61,613 nt of DNA from JBKECP01 sp047974765 (GTDB lineage Bacteria > Pseudomonadota > Gammaproteobacteria > Pseudomonadales > Halieaceae): NCBI GenBank assembly GCA_047974765.1, contig JBKECP010000010.1, positions 1 through 61,613 of the forward strand, in the 5' to 3' direction. Position 1 is the first letter of the stretch, and the number at the start of each line of letters is the position of its first letter. The notes beneath the pieces are model-generated. The model worked only from the letters and a program-made list of their open reading frames with translations. It ran no database searches and had not been told where the DNA came from. This document shows positions 1 to 9,495 of this stretch, in pieces. The position numbers and the translations under genes were made by a program.

Positions 1-492
1 CCAGAGGTGGGTGGTGCTGCCATTTAACTTTCTGCCGATCCTTCGGTGCAGGGCATCGGTGATGTAGTCAATTTTATCGCCATTGGGTGTCGTCACTTGC
101 AGCAGGCTGCCGTAGACGTCGTGGCTGAAGTGCCAGTGCCTGCCGGTGTGGCGATCTGCGTGGGCTGGCCGAGGGCGTTGTAGCTGAAGTATGAATCCCG
201 GTAGCGCAGCAGGCGTTCCCTGTCGTCGTAGTCGGCGATTACTTCACCGTTTTCGTGGCTGCGGTTGCCGTTGCTGTCGTAGTGCCAGGTGGTGGTGAGG
301 GTGCTTGCGCCTTGTTCGCGTTTTTCCTCGATCGTGCGGCCTGTTTGGTCGTAGGCGTACTGTTTGTGCAGCGGCTCGGAGGAAGGGTCATTGGCCGCGT
401 GGCGCTGTTCATTAATTTGGATGATCTGGCCCACTTCGTCGTAAACATAATCCATGGCCAGGGTGCCGCCGGATTCGGTGTTCTGGCTACCG
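1..492 (-). repeat. Direct repeat of the RHS core end (copy 1)
   Basis: This tract aligns base by base with 1821-2313, with scattered substitutions and one single-base deletion near 137. Both copies point the same way. Direct repeats of this kind let recombination swap the toxin tip of an RHS gene. The left end of the repeat is outside the window. Confidence 0.85.
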
Positions 493-530
493 AGAAGAAG
501 CGCCCTATTTCCATCAAAAACATCCATCAA
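1..530 (-). pseudogene. Displaced RHS core-end fragment, frameshifted, runs off the window edge
   Basis: Positions 1-492 are a near copy of 1821-2313, the 3' part of the large RHS gene, and the translation follows the same YD-repeat text (YDSNGNR, YRDSYFSYNALGQPTQIATPAG). Relative to the intact copy one T is missing near position 137. The frame that runs well from 530 to about 138 then diverges into unrelated residues, while the matching frame continues to the window edge. There is no promoter or signal peptide, and the first residues (MMDVFDGNRALLL) do not match the RHS gene. This is the usual form of an orphan RHS tip: a short stretch of core kept next to the main gene as a source of alternative C-termini. 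Its own tip, if any, lies outside the window. A sequencing error at 137 could fake the frameshift. Confidence 0.75.
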
Positions 531-572
531 ATTATGTAAGATATTTTTACTCGATTGATTTAAAAGGAAAAC

Positions 573-1013
573 TCAGCGCCTTTCTTGTTGGCTTTCATTT
601 AAACCTGTAATTGGACTCGCCCCACTGCGAATTCGACAAGAACACGGAAAAAGTGTGCCTTGGGTGTCTATACTAGTGTTCTTGTAACATAGCACATCGG
701 CATCACCATCAAAACCAAATTTAGCACCATCTTCACCTAGAGAAATAATTTGAGAGAATTTTTCTTCGGACTTTTCACATAATAAATTATTACCCCAGCC
801 ATCTAAATATCCTTCTTTACTAGACTGTGCATTGAAATTTTCACAATCAATATTTTCGTAGTTCCTTACTATTTTTTCACATATATCTGCAACAATTACA
901 GTCGAAAATCTTAAATCAATTTTGCTTTTTTCTTTTATTAAGAAAACACATATAAAAAACAAAAAAATCATAAATACCATGACTTTCAATAGCCTAGTCA
1001 TTTTGAAAAACAA
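573..1013 (-). CDS. Membrane-anchored small protein, candidate RHS immunity protein with a pseudopilin-like C-terminus
   Basis: A 146-residue protein with an N-terminal membrane anchor (about residues 9-27) followed by a Cys-containing soluble domain. The start is a TTG. An AGGAG Shine-Dalgarno sits 6 nt before it and overlaps the stop codon of the RHS gene; the next ATG (at 1001) would be 18 nt from that site. Translation is therefore probably coupled to the toxin gene, as expected for an immunity gene. Residues 70-106 contain DGWGN, SLGEDG and DGDAD in the order seen at the calcium-binding C-terminus of GspG-type pseudopilins, but there is no prepilin cleavage site. The immunity role is inferred from position only. 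The protein family is not recognised. The A+T content is much higher than in the neighbouring genes, consistent with a horizontally exchanged toxin cassette. Confidence 0.7.
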   Translation of the reverse strand: MFFKMTRLLKVMVFMIFLFFICVFLIKEKSKIDLRFSTVIVADICEKIVRNYENIDCENFNAQSSKEGYLDGWGNNLLCEKSEEKFSQIISLGEDGAKFGFDGDADVLCYKNTSIDTQGTLFPCSCRIRSGASPITGLNESQQERR

Positions 1014-1022
1014 ATTATTCTC

Positions 1023-4000
1023 CTAATTTGACTGGACAATTTCCATTTGATCAACAACCGCGTCAACAAAATTTCGACAATCTCTTACACCAAAAATATA
1101 GCGAGGATTTAAACTAGGATCTTCCAGGCTGTAGTTGTTTTTTATCCAATCCTCTAATTGCTTATCTTCCTTTTCAGAAGTGCTATAGCAAAGCTTTTTG
1201 GTTTCGGAATCACCCGCCTCTTCCGATTTTAGATCTGGAGATGTTATTCTCTGCCTAGTCCAAAATGGATTGCTTGTGGCAGGCCAAGCTCCATAACTTC
1301 GATTTGCATCACCTCCAAACTGAACCCATTGATGATGATAATCACGGTCACTTGTGTAGACACACATCTCCAAGCCCGAAAGATCAATATACGTCAACGG
1401 ATTATTGCCCACATATACATAGGTATTAATTCCACCCCCCAAGCCAATCGGATCAGATTGGATAAACCGCCCAATCTCCGCCATATAATCCCGATAGCCA
1501 AACTTCGTCAGTTTGGTCAGCTGATCATACATCCCACCCGCATAGTAAAAAGGTTGGAAGCCGGGATTTATGTCACTCAGCACATTACCCCAGGCATCGT
1601 AGCTGATTTCCTGGGCGATGACCTCTGATTCAATATCGATCAACATCAGGACAGAACCCAGATGATCAGTGATATAGCGGTATTCCGCCAGCAGGTTGCC
1701 CGCCTGATCGTAATGTCGCAGCAGGCTCGGCACATGCCCTTGTTCAGCATAGGTGAAGTGGTATTTCACCGCACCATTGGGATAAAGCTCGGCTACGGGA
1801 TTGATCTGGTCCTTGTAGACCCAGAGGTGGGTGGTGCTGCCATTCAGCTTGCGGCCGATTCTTCGGTGCAGGGCATCAGTGAGGTAGTCGATTTTATCGC
1901 CATTCGGTGCCGTCACTTGCAACAGGCTGCCGTAGACATCGTGGCTGAAGTGCCAGTTGCCCGCCGGGGTGGCGATTTGCGTGGGCTGGCCGAGGGCGTT
2001 GTAGCTGAAGTATGAATCCCGGTAGCGCAGCAGGCGTTCCCTGTCGTCGTATTCTGCTATCAGCTCGCCGTTTTCGTGGGTGCGGTTGCCATTACTGTCG
2101 TAGTGCCAGGTGGTGGTGAGGGTGCTTGCGCCTTGTTCGTGCTTTTCCTCGATCAGGCGGCCTGTGTTGTCGTAGGCGTACTGCTTGTGCAATGGCTCGG
2201 ATGAGGGGTCATTGGCCGCGTGGCGCTGTTCGGTGATTTGGGTGATCTGGCCCACTTCGTCGTAAACATAATCCATGGCCAGGGTGCCGCCGGATTCGGC
2301 GCTCTGACTGCCACTGAGGGTGATACTGCCGCTGATATCATCGGCGGGTAGCGCCGCCAGCAATTCCTGCCGGCTATTATCAATACCCGGGCGGGTGACA
2401 ATACTGAAATTGTTACCGTAGTCATGGCTGACAATGCGGTTATCCGAATGGGAAAATCTTCTGCCGACGGTATCGACAACGCTGCGGGTATAACCCCCCA
2501 CGCCATCGGGATAGAGACAGCTTGCATGCTCCTGCTCCAATTGATCATAGTACTGATAGCACAACAAACCCTCTGCCGAACCCACGATATAGTCAAGCCC
2601 CCAATAGCCGGTCCCCATTTCCAGCACCGCAAAGTTATCTTCATAGAGCAGTTGAAGCTGGCCCGACTGGTAGCTGAAAAAGCGAACATTATTACCCTCT
2701 GTCAAGACCATAATCAGCAGATCTCCGGCAGCATCGTCACCCAGAACAACACCGTCGTAATCAGTCACAGAAAGGGGCAACTCCTGTTCTTCACCGCCGG
2801 GCAGGTACTGCACGATGGCTGTGCCAGTGCGGCTATAGATATTGCCATTGGCGGTGATATGGCTATTCCAGTTCTGCAAATCTACCAACTCTTCCACCAA
2901 TACATGAGCCGTATTGTAGATACGCAGACCACTGTAATTGTAGTAGTACTGCCGCCCCTGCCTGTCAACCATGGCGGGCGGGCCACTCTCTGCGGGTACT
3001 GGCTGAGCATACGCAACCGCCTGGGTCAGGTGGTTGTAACGCACCACGGTATTGCTTGCATCCTGATAGACGGTTTCATGGTTGCGTGAGTAGTAGAGCT
3101 TCGCTATTTGCCGGTTTAAACCTGCTTCAAAAAACTGGAAAGAGTGTTCTCCCACAAGTCGGTCTATACCCTCCCCTTCGAGCTGGTAGCTCACCACCAC
3201 CCGCTGATCCTGAACCTGCTCCAGGTCCACACTGCCACTGAAGGCGCCGCCACTGACCGCAAAGCGGAAACCGGAGAAGTCCACACTGGCCACATTAGCC
3301 GGCAGGTCTGCACCACTGACCGCCAGTAAGGGCTGGCTGACCCGTTCGCTATTGGCCGCGCTGTCAAGGCTGAATACACCCTCGCCCACACTATGGCGCG
3401 ACAGCTCACCAAAGCCGCTGTACTGGTACTGGCTGACGATGTCGCCGACACCCATTCCTGCCGTGGTTTTCACCAGCTGGCCGTTGTCGGTGCGGCGCTC
3501 CAGGCCGAGACTGTCGGCACTGAGCAACAGACCGTCCAGGTCGTAGCTGAATGCGCTGGCAAACTCATTGCCGTGTTCATCGGTCAAGGTGAGGCCGCGC
3601 AGCTCGCCCGAAGCCAGGTGGATGTTTTGATTAAGGCTGGCATTAAGGCTGCCACCAAAGGTGGTCCGGGTGAGCAGGGGGCCGTTCCACTGGTATTCCA
3701 GGCTTTCGTTACCGTTCAGGCCCAGGCCAAGCAATTGGCCGGTGCTGGCGCTGTAGCTGTAGTTGACGCTACGCCCCGGCGCGGTAGTGGTGAGCAGCTG
3801 GCCGGTGCTGGCGCCGTAGCTATTGGCGATGCGCTGGCCACTGGGCAGGATGACTTCGGTCAGGTCTCTGTCCAGGTTGTAGTGGAACAGGGTTTCGCCG
3901 TTCACACCTCCCACATCGGGCAGTTGCTCGTGGGTAACATCGTTCATGCCGTCATACACAAAGCGGTAGGCGGGTCGGCCCGGCGGCAGTACGGTTTTGA

Positions 4001-7000
4001 TCTGGCCGTCGGGGTAGTAGCTGTAGTGCACCTGGCGCCCATCCGGCAGGGTCTGGGTCGTCACACGGCCGGCCAGATCGTAGTCAAATTCGGTGCTGCG
4101 GCCCAGGTTGTCAGTGACTGTGCGCAGATAACCATTGGCGGGGCCGTTGCCGTAGTAGCCATACTGGCTGCTGCGCGTTTGACCGCTTTGGTTGTTGCGC
4201 AGGCGCTCACGCACCAGCTGGCCAAGGCTGTTGTAATCGTAGCTCAGGGTGGGCAGACCCGGCACTTCAATACGTTGCGGGCGATGGATTTTATCCACGG
4301 TGATCACGCTTTGGCGTCCCTCGGGAGAGGTGTGCCGCCACTGGTCGGCGTGGTAATCGTATTCAGTATTCGACTGTGCCCGGTAGGGGCTTGTGCCGCC
4401 CTGGGAGATTACCCGGCTTTCGCTGAAGCGGCTGAGGGGGAATTCAACGTACTCGCCCGGTGTCGACAGGTAGGAAACATCCCGGCTGGCCGTTTGAAGG
4501 GCCACTTGCGCATCGTCCACAGCCGGCAGCCGCACTTCGACAGCACCGCTGTAATCGGTGCCGGTGGCAGGGTCTTTAGCTTTGGCAATGGTGGTAACAA
4601 CACCACTCACGTCGGTTTTTTGGTGGTCAAAGCCTAGTTCAGGCGCCCTCAAACTCTCCTCGCGGGTTCCGTCAGGATAGATAACTGACAGGCCATCCCG
4701 TGTTGTACCCGAATAGGAAGCCGGCTTGAATCTGGTAACGTAGTCCGTCTGCCGGCCTTCCGCTGAACGCATGGAGACGGTTTTAATGCCATCTCCAGTA
4801 CCTGCTTCCTCCACCAGGCTATGAGTCACATCCCAACCACCCCCGTTAGCCCAAATATCGGCTGTTAATTTCCCCAAAAAATCCCAACTCAGCTCGTTGG
4901 CCGCACCATCGGGTTTCTCAAAACGCTGCAGCAGGCCATGATCGTAGTAAGTCATCTGATGACGCTCACCCGCTGGGTTCTCCACACTACTGAGCTGGCC
5001 ATCGCTGTAGCCCAGTTTGGTCACCTGTCCAAAGGGCGCTGTGATACGCGCAGGCTCAATCCGGCTTGTCTGGCCATCGTGGTCGATAATGGCCTTTAAG
5101 GTGCCGTCCTCATTGTGCTCAAAGCGGTACAGCGTGGCACCCGACAGCCGGTCAATGGTTCTCAAATGCCGTCCATTAGCCGTAAATTCATGGAAAACGC
5201 TGCCATCCGGCACCAGCAGTTTATCACCCGTGTAATGCGGGCGTGCGGGATAAAGCAAAGCGATACTCTGATTGTCCGGGTTGAAATACACATGCCGCCG
5301 CAAACCACCTATGGGCAGATAGGGCGAATTCATGTTGGCGACCCGATCCGACAGGTACTTGTTGTGACGATCAGCTGCCGGATCTGTCGCTTCATCGAAA
5401 TAGGCTGCGTAACCACCCGAAACCCGGCTGAAACGGCTATTTTCATCTTCAGTAAAGAGGCGCACCGCACTGCCACCGTAGGTTTTGGTATCAATAATAA
5501 GCTGGCCGGCAGGATCTATTGCGACAAAGGTCGGCTCGATACGGGTCTCCAGTGGAAATTGGTCAACAGGCACCTTCGGGTCAAAGGATCTGGGCACTTC
5601 GCCGGTGCCTGCTACCGTACGGATTATGCCGCCGGACAATTCAATTTTACGCAGGCGATAATTGCCCCTGTCGGCAACGTATAAACTACTGCCCTGCTTG
5701 TCAATCGCCAAAGCGGTCGGGTTATTCATTCGCGCATAAATAGCCCTGCCACCGTCACCTGAATACCCCTCCCCATGACGGGTTATCGAGTAAACTCTGT
5801 ACTTAGCATGTTCTTCGCCTCTGGGCGTAAGCAGCCTGTAGGCGTTCAACACCTGCTTGATGGAACTGCCATCAATTAAATATATCGTCTCGAAATCCGC
5901 AAACACAAAATCCTTTATCTGATCGAATTTAAATCGATGAGCTGCTTGACCATTCGCTCTGTAGTCATGGCTAGATTCAGCAGTGGGATCACCGGCAATC
6001 AACCATTGGCTACCGGATTCAACAACATATTTATAAAGTCGCTCTTTCGTTGCGTAAAGCAGTTCACCTCGATGCCAGCCCTCTCTGGCTCGTACAATGA
6101 CCTCCTGGCTCGTTACCAGCGTTTCTATATGGCCAGTTTTCCTGTTAACCCTGTAAATATGGTAGTTGTCATGTGTCAGGAAATTACCTTCTGAATCGGT
6201 ACCAAACAGATTATTGTATTCAGGCTTGCCGCTTAATTTAACCTGAAGGGTTGAAGACAGGTTCATACTTTCCAGGGGAACTGCCATACCATTGCCTTTG
6301 TATAGCGTCCGGGAAAAAGGGTCATAACTGTGGTAAAGACCAAGTGTCCAGTTTCCCAAACCCGTCACGTTGCGCAATACCTGCGATGCTGCTGACCTGG
6401 GAGGGCAGATCGAGGAAGTAATTTTTCTACTCCGCTGAACCATTGTATAGGGACGCCCCTCTCGAAATTGAACACGGTATCCTGCTTCGATATCAGGGTT
6501 AGTAGAAAACACCCTACTCCAGGTAACATTGCGCATCTCCCTAGGAACTACTAACAAATAGGCCTGGTGATACCAGGTAACTGTACCTGTTACAGGCACG
6601 CAGTTATAAACCCGCTGCCCCAAGCGATTCACGCCATCCCAGCTTTCTGTGAAATAAAGCTCATTGTTGATTTGAGCCGCTGAATAATAAATATTTTTTC
6701 TTTTACCAGCGAAGAATATTTCACCGCGCACGCCCATAACAGAGTCGGGTATTGACCCTATCGACATCAGAGACTCGAACTGGTCCTGCTCACGCTTTGA
6801 CTGGTAATCACTTGAATATGTCAGACCAGAACCCATACCCGTCAACTCTATATGCTCCGTCATCTCACGAGACCGGGGATAAATCAAACATCCATCTAAA
6901 GTCTTATCTTCGCATTTTGGTGGCTCTTCCTTCTTTTTAACAGATATCGGCGGTCTTTCGTAATTGCATAAATGCACCGCACATATATACGAATGATTCA

Positions 7001-9107
7001 AATCCCAGGGCGAAGCATGAATCATCGTATAGCGCCAAAGCACTTGCCCTGCCGTAAAGCGACGCCCCATTTCTTTTCGCTCAGTCTGGGTGATCCCCAG
7101 TTCAATCAGCTCCTGCACCGTCGCCGGCTGCGCTTCGCCATCCACATCCAGCACCGCCAGGCCAGCGGCATCGATGGCCAGCACCTTGATCACAAGGCCA
7201 TTGTCCTCGGGTATCCAGGCGCGTTCACTGAAGCTGTAGGAGCCTACCGGCACAATGGAGCCCGCCGGAAAACCCAGAAAATCATCCACGTAGGCAATCA
7301 CCGGCTGGCTGAAGGATACCGCCTCTGCGCTCGCCTCAATGGCTTCGTCAACGCTCACATCAAAGGCGTAGGTGTAGGCGGTCTCGGGGGGCAGCATGCC
7401 CGGCATGGCATTGGGGCCCTGTTCGCCCACGGTGTATTCGGTGGTGCGCACATTCATGCGCGTGAGCGCGCTGCGGCTGCCGTCAGCCATCACCAGTTCC
7501 GCCTGCAGGCCTTTGGGGAAGAAGAGCGTGGTGCGGCGGGGACCGTCTTCGTCCTCAAAAACGCTGCCCACATGAACCTGGAAGTCCTGCCGGGTGTTGG
7601 TGAGGTCAATAAAGCTCACCTGCCCGTCAACAGCCGTCATGGCTACATCGGGCAGGTAGCCAAATTCCTGCCAGTAGACTTCGATTTTGCGTTGCAGGGG
7701 CAAGTAACCCGGCTTTTGGTAAAGCACGGTATAAGTCTGGCCGCCATTGACGACCAGATCCCAGTCGCCATCCTCACGGGACCAGGTATGGCCGTATTCC
7801 GGGTGGCCATCAACCGTTACGCTTACACCAGAGAGGGGCTGGCCACGGGTGTCCAACACCTTGCCCACCAGCACCGAGGCGAACTCCGGCTCGATGGTGT
7901 CGTCGGCCACCCCTTTTTGAATGGGGCCACCGTTCTGGTAAAGAAAGGCGCTCATATCGTAGATAGAGGCGTATTCGGTTTTACTCAGGGCGGGCGCAAT
8001 GCTTTTGGGGTCCGGCAGGGCTGGCGGTTCAACACTGCCCTGCACAACAACAGACATCACCTCACCAGAGCGCTTGTCACTGGCGATGGGAAAGAGTTCG
8101 AGGCGGTCACCCACACTGGCGCTCAGCTCAACACGGTAGCGGCCCCCGGCATCGAGGCCTGCCACTGTCCACTGGCCCGTAGCGGTGTTGACGACCGCCA
8201 CCTGGCTGGTCTGGGCCGATACATCGTAGATATAGGTGGTACTGCCACTAACGGTGATGGTATCGGGGCTTGATAGCGGCTCGGTGATATGGGCCGACAG
8301 AATGCGAAAGCCCTCGATGGCATCGGGGTTTAGCGTTTCACCATTCGGCCCTTGGGGAACACTGCTGCTCTGGGAGGCGAGACGAATGCGCAGAGCAAGG
8401 TTGTTGTCAGCCTCTGCCACATAGGTCTCCAGAATATCCAGCAGCGGGCGGCTGGCATCACCGGCACCGTCACTGGCATAGGCTTCAATACCCACCCAGT
8501 CAGCCAGCAGACCATCAACGGTGATCTTGCCCTTGCTGAAGGCGATACCGGCCATACCGGCAATACCCACACACACAAACAGGGCCAGCCTGCTGGCCAC
8601 GGGCCGGGGCATAAAGCGGATAATTATCACTACGCCAAAAACCAGCAAAACATAGGCAATAGCTGGCAGTACAGGAATGGGCTGTGCATTCGGGCTAGCG
8701 CTGCCGGTACCACCGGGCTGGTAGCCGTGCCGGGCAAAAACAATATCGGAAAAGGCAAAGCTGGCATCCGCCGAGGCCAGAAAACCGATACGCACAGCAC
8801 CGCTGATGGTCAGCTCGGCCAGCTGTTCGATATTCGGATTGACCGGATCGATAGTGACTGTAAACGTCCGGCTATCTGTGAGGGTCCAGGATGAGCCACT
8901 ACAGGTAAAGGTTTGCTGGTGTGCAGTACTACTGGTGATTTCGGTGATAACAGTGGCGTCGGCGCCATTAAAGGTATGCGCTTCGCCCCGCCAGTCCCGG
9001 GTGCTCAGCTGACAGCCGGTGCTGCTGTCGTCATCTATATCCAGCAGTGACTGATACCAGGGGGCGGCCAGAGCTGAAGGCGAAGCGAGCACACAGACGA
9101 GCAACAA
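1023..9107 (-). CDS. Giant RHS/YD-repeat protein with teneurin-like architecture and a C-terminal toxin tip
   Basis: A 2694-residue exported protein. In order: a signal-peptide-like start (to about residue 15); a small domain; a proline-led hydrophobic stretch (about 143-163) followed by charged residues and a second hydrophobic stretch (174-190); a domain starting ITVDGLLADW; a carboxypeptidase-regulatory/transthyretin-like domain (about 405-475, GKVLDTRGQPLSGVSV); NHL-type propeller repeats (about 1110-1175, YSGDGG, ALAIDKQG, VADRGN); many YD repeats (about 1300-2300); and the RHS core (about 2470-2575, DHLGSV, YRDYMAEIGRFIQSDPIGL). The last 110 residues or so after IDLSGL form the variable tip. 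His2591/2592 (YHHQW), SYGAWP (2604-2609) and Cys2677 (RDCRNF) resemble a permuted papain-like/NlpC-type catalytic arrangement. The start is uncertain: TTG at 9107 lacks a clear ribosome site, and the frame stays open upstream to about 9200, with two arginines just before the hydrophobic segment. The tip's activity is inference. Confidence 0.85.
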   Translation of the reverse strand: MLLVCVLASPSALAAPWYQSLLDIDDDSSTGCQLSTRDWRGEAHTFNGADATVITEITSSTAHQQTFTCSGSSWTLTDSRTFTVTIDPVNPNIEQLAELTISGAVRIGFLASADASFAFSDIVFARHGYQPGGTGSASPNAQPIPVLPAIAYVLLVFGVVIIIRFMPRPVASRLALFVCVGIAGMAGIAFSKGKITVDGLLADWVGIEAYASDGAGDASRPLLDILETYVAEADNNLALRIRLASQSSSVPQGPNGETLNPDAIEGFRILSAHITEPLSSPDTITVSGSTTYIYDVSAQTSQVAVVNTATGQWTVAGLDAGGRYRVELSASVGDRLELFPIASDKRSGEVMSVVVQGSVEPPALPDPKSIAPALSKTEYASIYDMSAFLYQNGGPIQKGVADDTIEPEFASVLVGKVLDTRGQPLSGVSVTVDGHPEYGHTWSREDGDWDLVVNGGQTYTVLYQKPGYLPLQRKIEVYWQEFGYLPDVAMTAVDGQVSFIDLTNTRQDFQVHVGSVFEDEDGPRRTTLFFPKGLQAELVMADGSRSALTRMNVRTTEYTVGEQGPNAMPGMLPPETAYTYAFDVSVDEAIEASAEAVSFSQPVIAYVDDFLGFPAGSIVPVGSYSFSERAWIPEDNGLVIKVLAIDAAGLAVLDVDGEAQPATVQELIELGITQTERKEMGRRFTAGQVLWRYTMIHASPWDLNHSYICAVHLCNYERPPISVKKKEEPPKCEDKTLDGCLIYPRSREMTEHIELTGMGSGLTYSSDYQSKREQDQFESLMSIGSIPDSVMGVRGEIFFAGKRKNIYYSAAQINNELYFTESWDGVNRLGQRVYNCVPVTGTVTWYHQAYLLVVPREMRNVTWSRVFSTNPDIEAGYRVQFREGRPYTMVQRSRKITSSICPPRSAASQVLRNVTGLGNWTLGLYHSYDPFSRTLYKGNGMAVPLESMNLSSTLQVKLSGKPEYNNLFGTDSEGNFLTHDNYHIYRVNRKTGHIETLVTSQEVIVRAREGWHRGELLYATKERLYKYVVESGSQWLIAGDPTAESSHDYRANGQAAHRFKFDQIKDFVFADFETIYLIDGSSIKQVLNAYRLLTPRGEEHAKYRVYSITRHGEGYSGDGGRAIYARMNNPTALAIDKQGSSLYVADRGNYRLRKIELSGGIIRTVAGTGEVPRSFDPKVPVDQFPLETRIEPTFVAIDPAGQLIIDTKTYGGSAVRLFTEDENSRFSRVSGGYAAYFDEATDPAADRHNKYLSDRVANMNSPYLPIGGLRRHVYFNPDNQSIALLYPARPHYTGDKLLVPDGSVFHEFTANGRHLRTIDRLSGATLYRFEHNEDGTLKAIIDHDGQTSRIEPARITAPFGQVTKLGYSDGQLSSVENPAGERHQMTYYDHGLLQRFEKPDGAANELSWDFLGKLTADIWANGGGWDVTHSLVEEAGTGDGIKTVSMRSAEGRQTDYVTRFKPASYSGTTRDGLSVIYPDGTREESLRAPELGFDHQKTDVSGVVTTIAKAKDPATGTDYSGAVEVRLPAVDDAQVALQTASRDVSYLSTPGEYVEFPLSRFSESRVISQGGTSPYRAQSNTEYDYHADQWRHTSPEGRQSVITVDKIHRPQRIEVPGLPTLSYDYNSLGQLVRERLRNNQSGQTRSSQYGYYGNGPANGYLRTVTDNLGRSTEFDYDLAGRVTTQTLPDGRQVHYSYYPDGQIKTVLPPGRPAYRFVYDGMNDVTHEQLPDVGGVNGETLFHYNLDRDLTEVILPSGQRIANSYGASTGQLLTTTAPGRSVNYSYSASTGQLLGLGLNGNESLEYQWNGPLLTRTTFGGSLNASLNQNIHLASGELRGLTLTDEHGNEFASAFSYDLDGLLLSADSLGLERRTDNGQLVKTTAGMGVGDIVSQYQYSGFGELSRHSVGEGVFSLDSAANSERVSQPLLAVSGADLPANVASVDFSGFRFAVSGGAFSGSVDLEQVQDQRVVVSYQLEGEGIDRLVGEHSFQFFEAGLNRQIAKLYYSRNHETVYQDASNTVVRYNHLTQAVAYAQPVPAESGPPAMVDRQGRQYYYNYSGLRIYNTAHVLVEELVDLQNWNSHITANGNIYSRTGTAIVQYLPGGEEQELPLSVTDYDGVVLGDDAAGDLLIMVLTEGNNVRFFSYQSGQLQLLYEDNFAVLEMGTGYWGLDYIVGSAEGLLCYQYYDQLEQEHASCLYPDGVGGYTRSVVDTVGRRFSHSDNRIVSHDYGNNFSIVTRPGIDNSRQELLAALPADDISGSITLSGSQSAESGGTLAMDYVYDEVGQITQITEQRHAANDPSSEPLHKQYAYDNTGRLIEEKHEQGASTLTTTWHYDSNGNRTHENGELIAEYDDRERLLRYRDSYFSYNALGQPTQIATPAGNWHFSHDVYGSLLQVTAPNGDKIDYLTDALHRRIGRKLNGSTTHLWVYKDQINPVAELYPNGAVKYHFTYAEQGHVPSLLRHYDQAGNLLAEYRYITDHLGSVLMLIDIESEVIAQEISYDAWGNVLSDINPGFQPFYYAGGMYDQLTKLTKFGYRDYMAEIGRFIQSDPIGLGGGINTYVYVGNNPLTYIDLSGLEMCVYTSDRDYHHQWVQFGGDANRSYGAWPATSNPFWTRQRITSPDLKSEEAGDSETKKLCYSTSEKEDKQLEDWIKNNYSLEDPSLNPRYIFGVRDCRNFVDAVVDQMEIVQSN
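1821..2313 (-). repeat. Direct repeat of the RHS core end (copy 2, inside the intact gene)
   Basis: This is the counterpart of the fragment at 1-492, in the same orientation. It encodes YD repeats just before the RHS core. The tips beyond the two copies are different sequence or outside the window. Confidence 0.85.
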
Positions 9108-9435
9108 GAGGCGGCGAAGTACGGCTATTTTGGGAAAGCGGAAAAGCGGGGGAATATAGATAATGCCGACATCGAAAAGCGTCCCTGTATTTTTGCTGGT
9201 TTAGCCGCAGCTGGATCGGCTGTGCGGCAGCCGCGCTTGTCGTGATACTCGATCACCGGATCTTGCTGCGCCCCATCCGGCTTTCTGTGACTTATTTATA
9301 CTGCCTGGATGGTGACAGGATTATGCCCAAAGGATAATCGAGAGAATACTCCGTATCAGGTATTGCAGAAGGAATGTTGTGAATGACTTCACACTACAGT
9401 TAATCAAACCTGGCCAGCACTCGTCATAAAGCCAC
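9108..9435. other. Intergenic stretch upstream of the RHS gene
   Basis: No gene was found between the RHS start and the rplS terminator. The RHS frame continues open on the minus strand to about 9200, so part of this may be coding if an atypical start codon is used. No clear promoter was recognised. Confidence 0.5.
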
Positions 9436-9463
9436 AAAAAAGCGGCCATCGGGGCCGCTTTTG
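9436..9463 (-). terminator. Rho-independent terminator of the rpsP-rplS operon
   Basis: A perfect 7-bp stem (AGCGGCC / GGCCGCT) with a 5-nt loop is followed on the minus strand by six T residues. It lies about 30 nt after the rplS stop. T residues also follow on the plus side, so it could work in both directions. Confidence 0.85.
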
Positions 9464-9495
9464 ATGTTTGTACCGGGACTATTACAGCCCCCGTA

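Noticed and set aside
3393..4637. A 414-codon plus-strand frame inside the RHS gene
   Set aside because: It is antisense to YD repeats, has no ribosome site, and its composition is explained by the coding strand.
6972..8273. A 433-codon plus-strand frame inside the RHS gene
   Set aside because: It is antisense to the N-terminal part of the giant gene and shows no domain or start signal.
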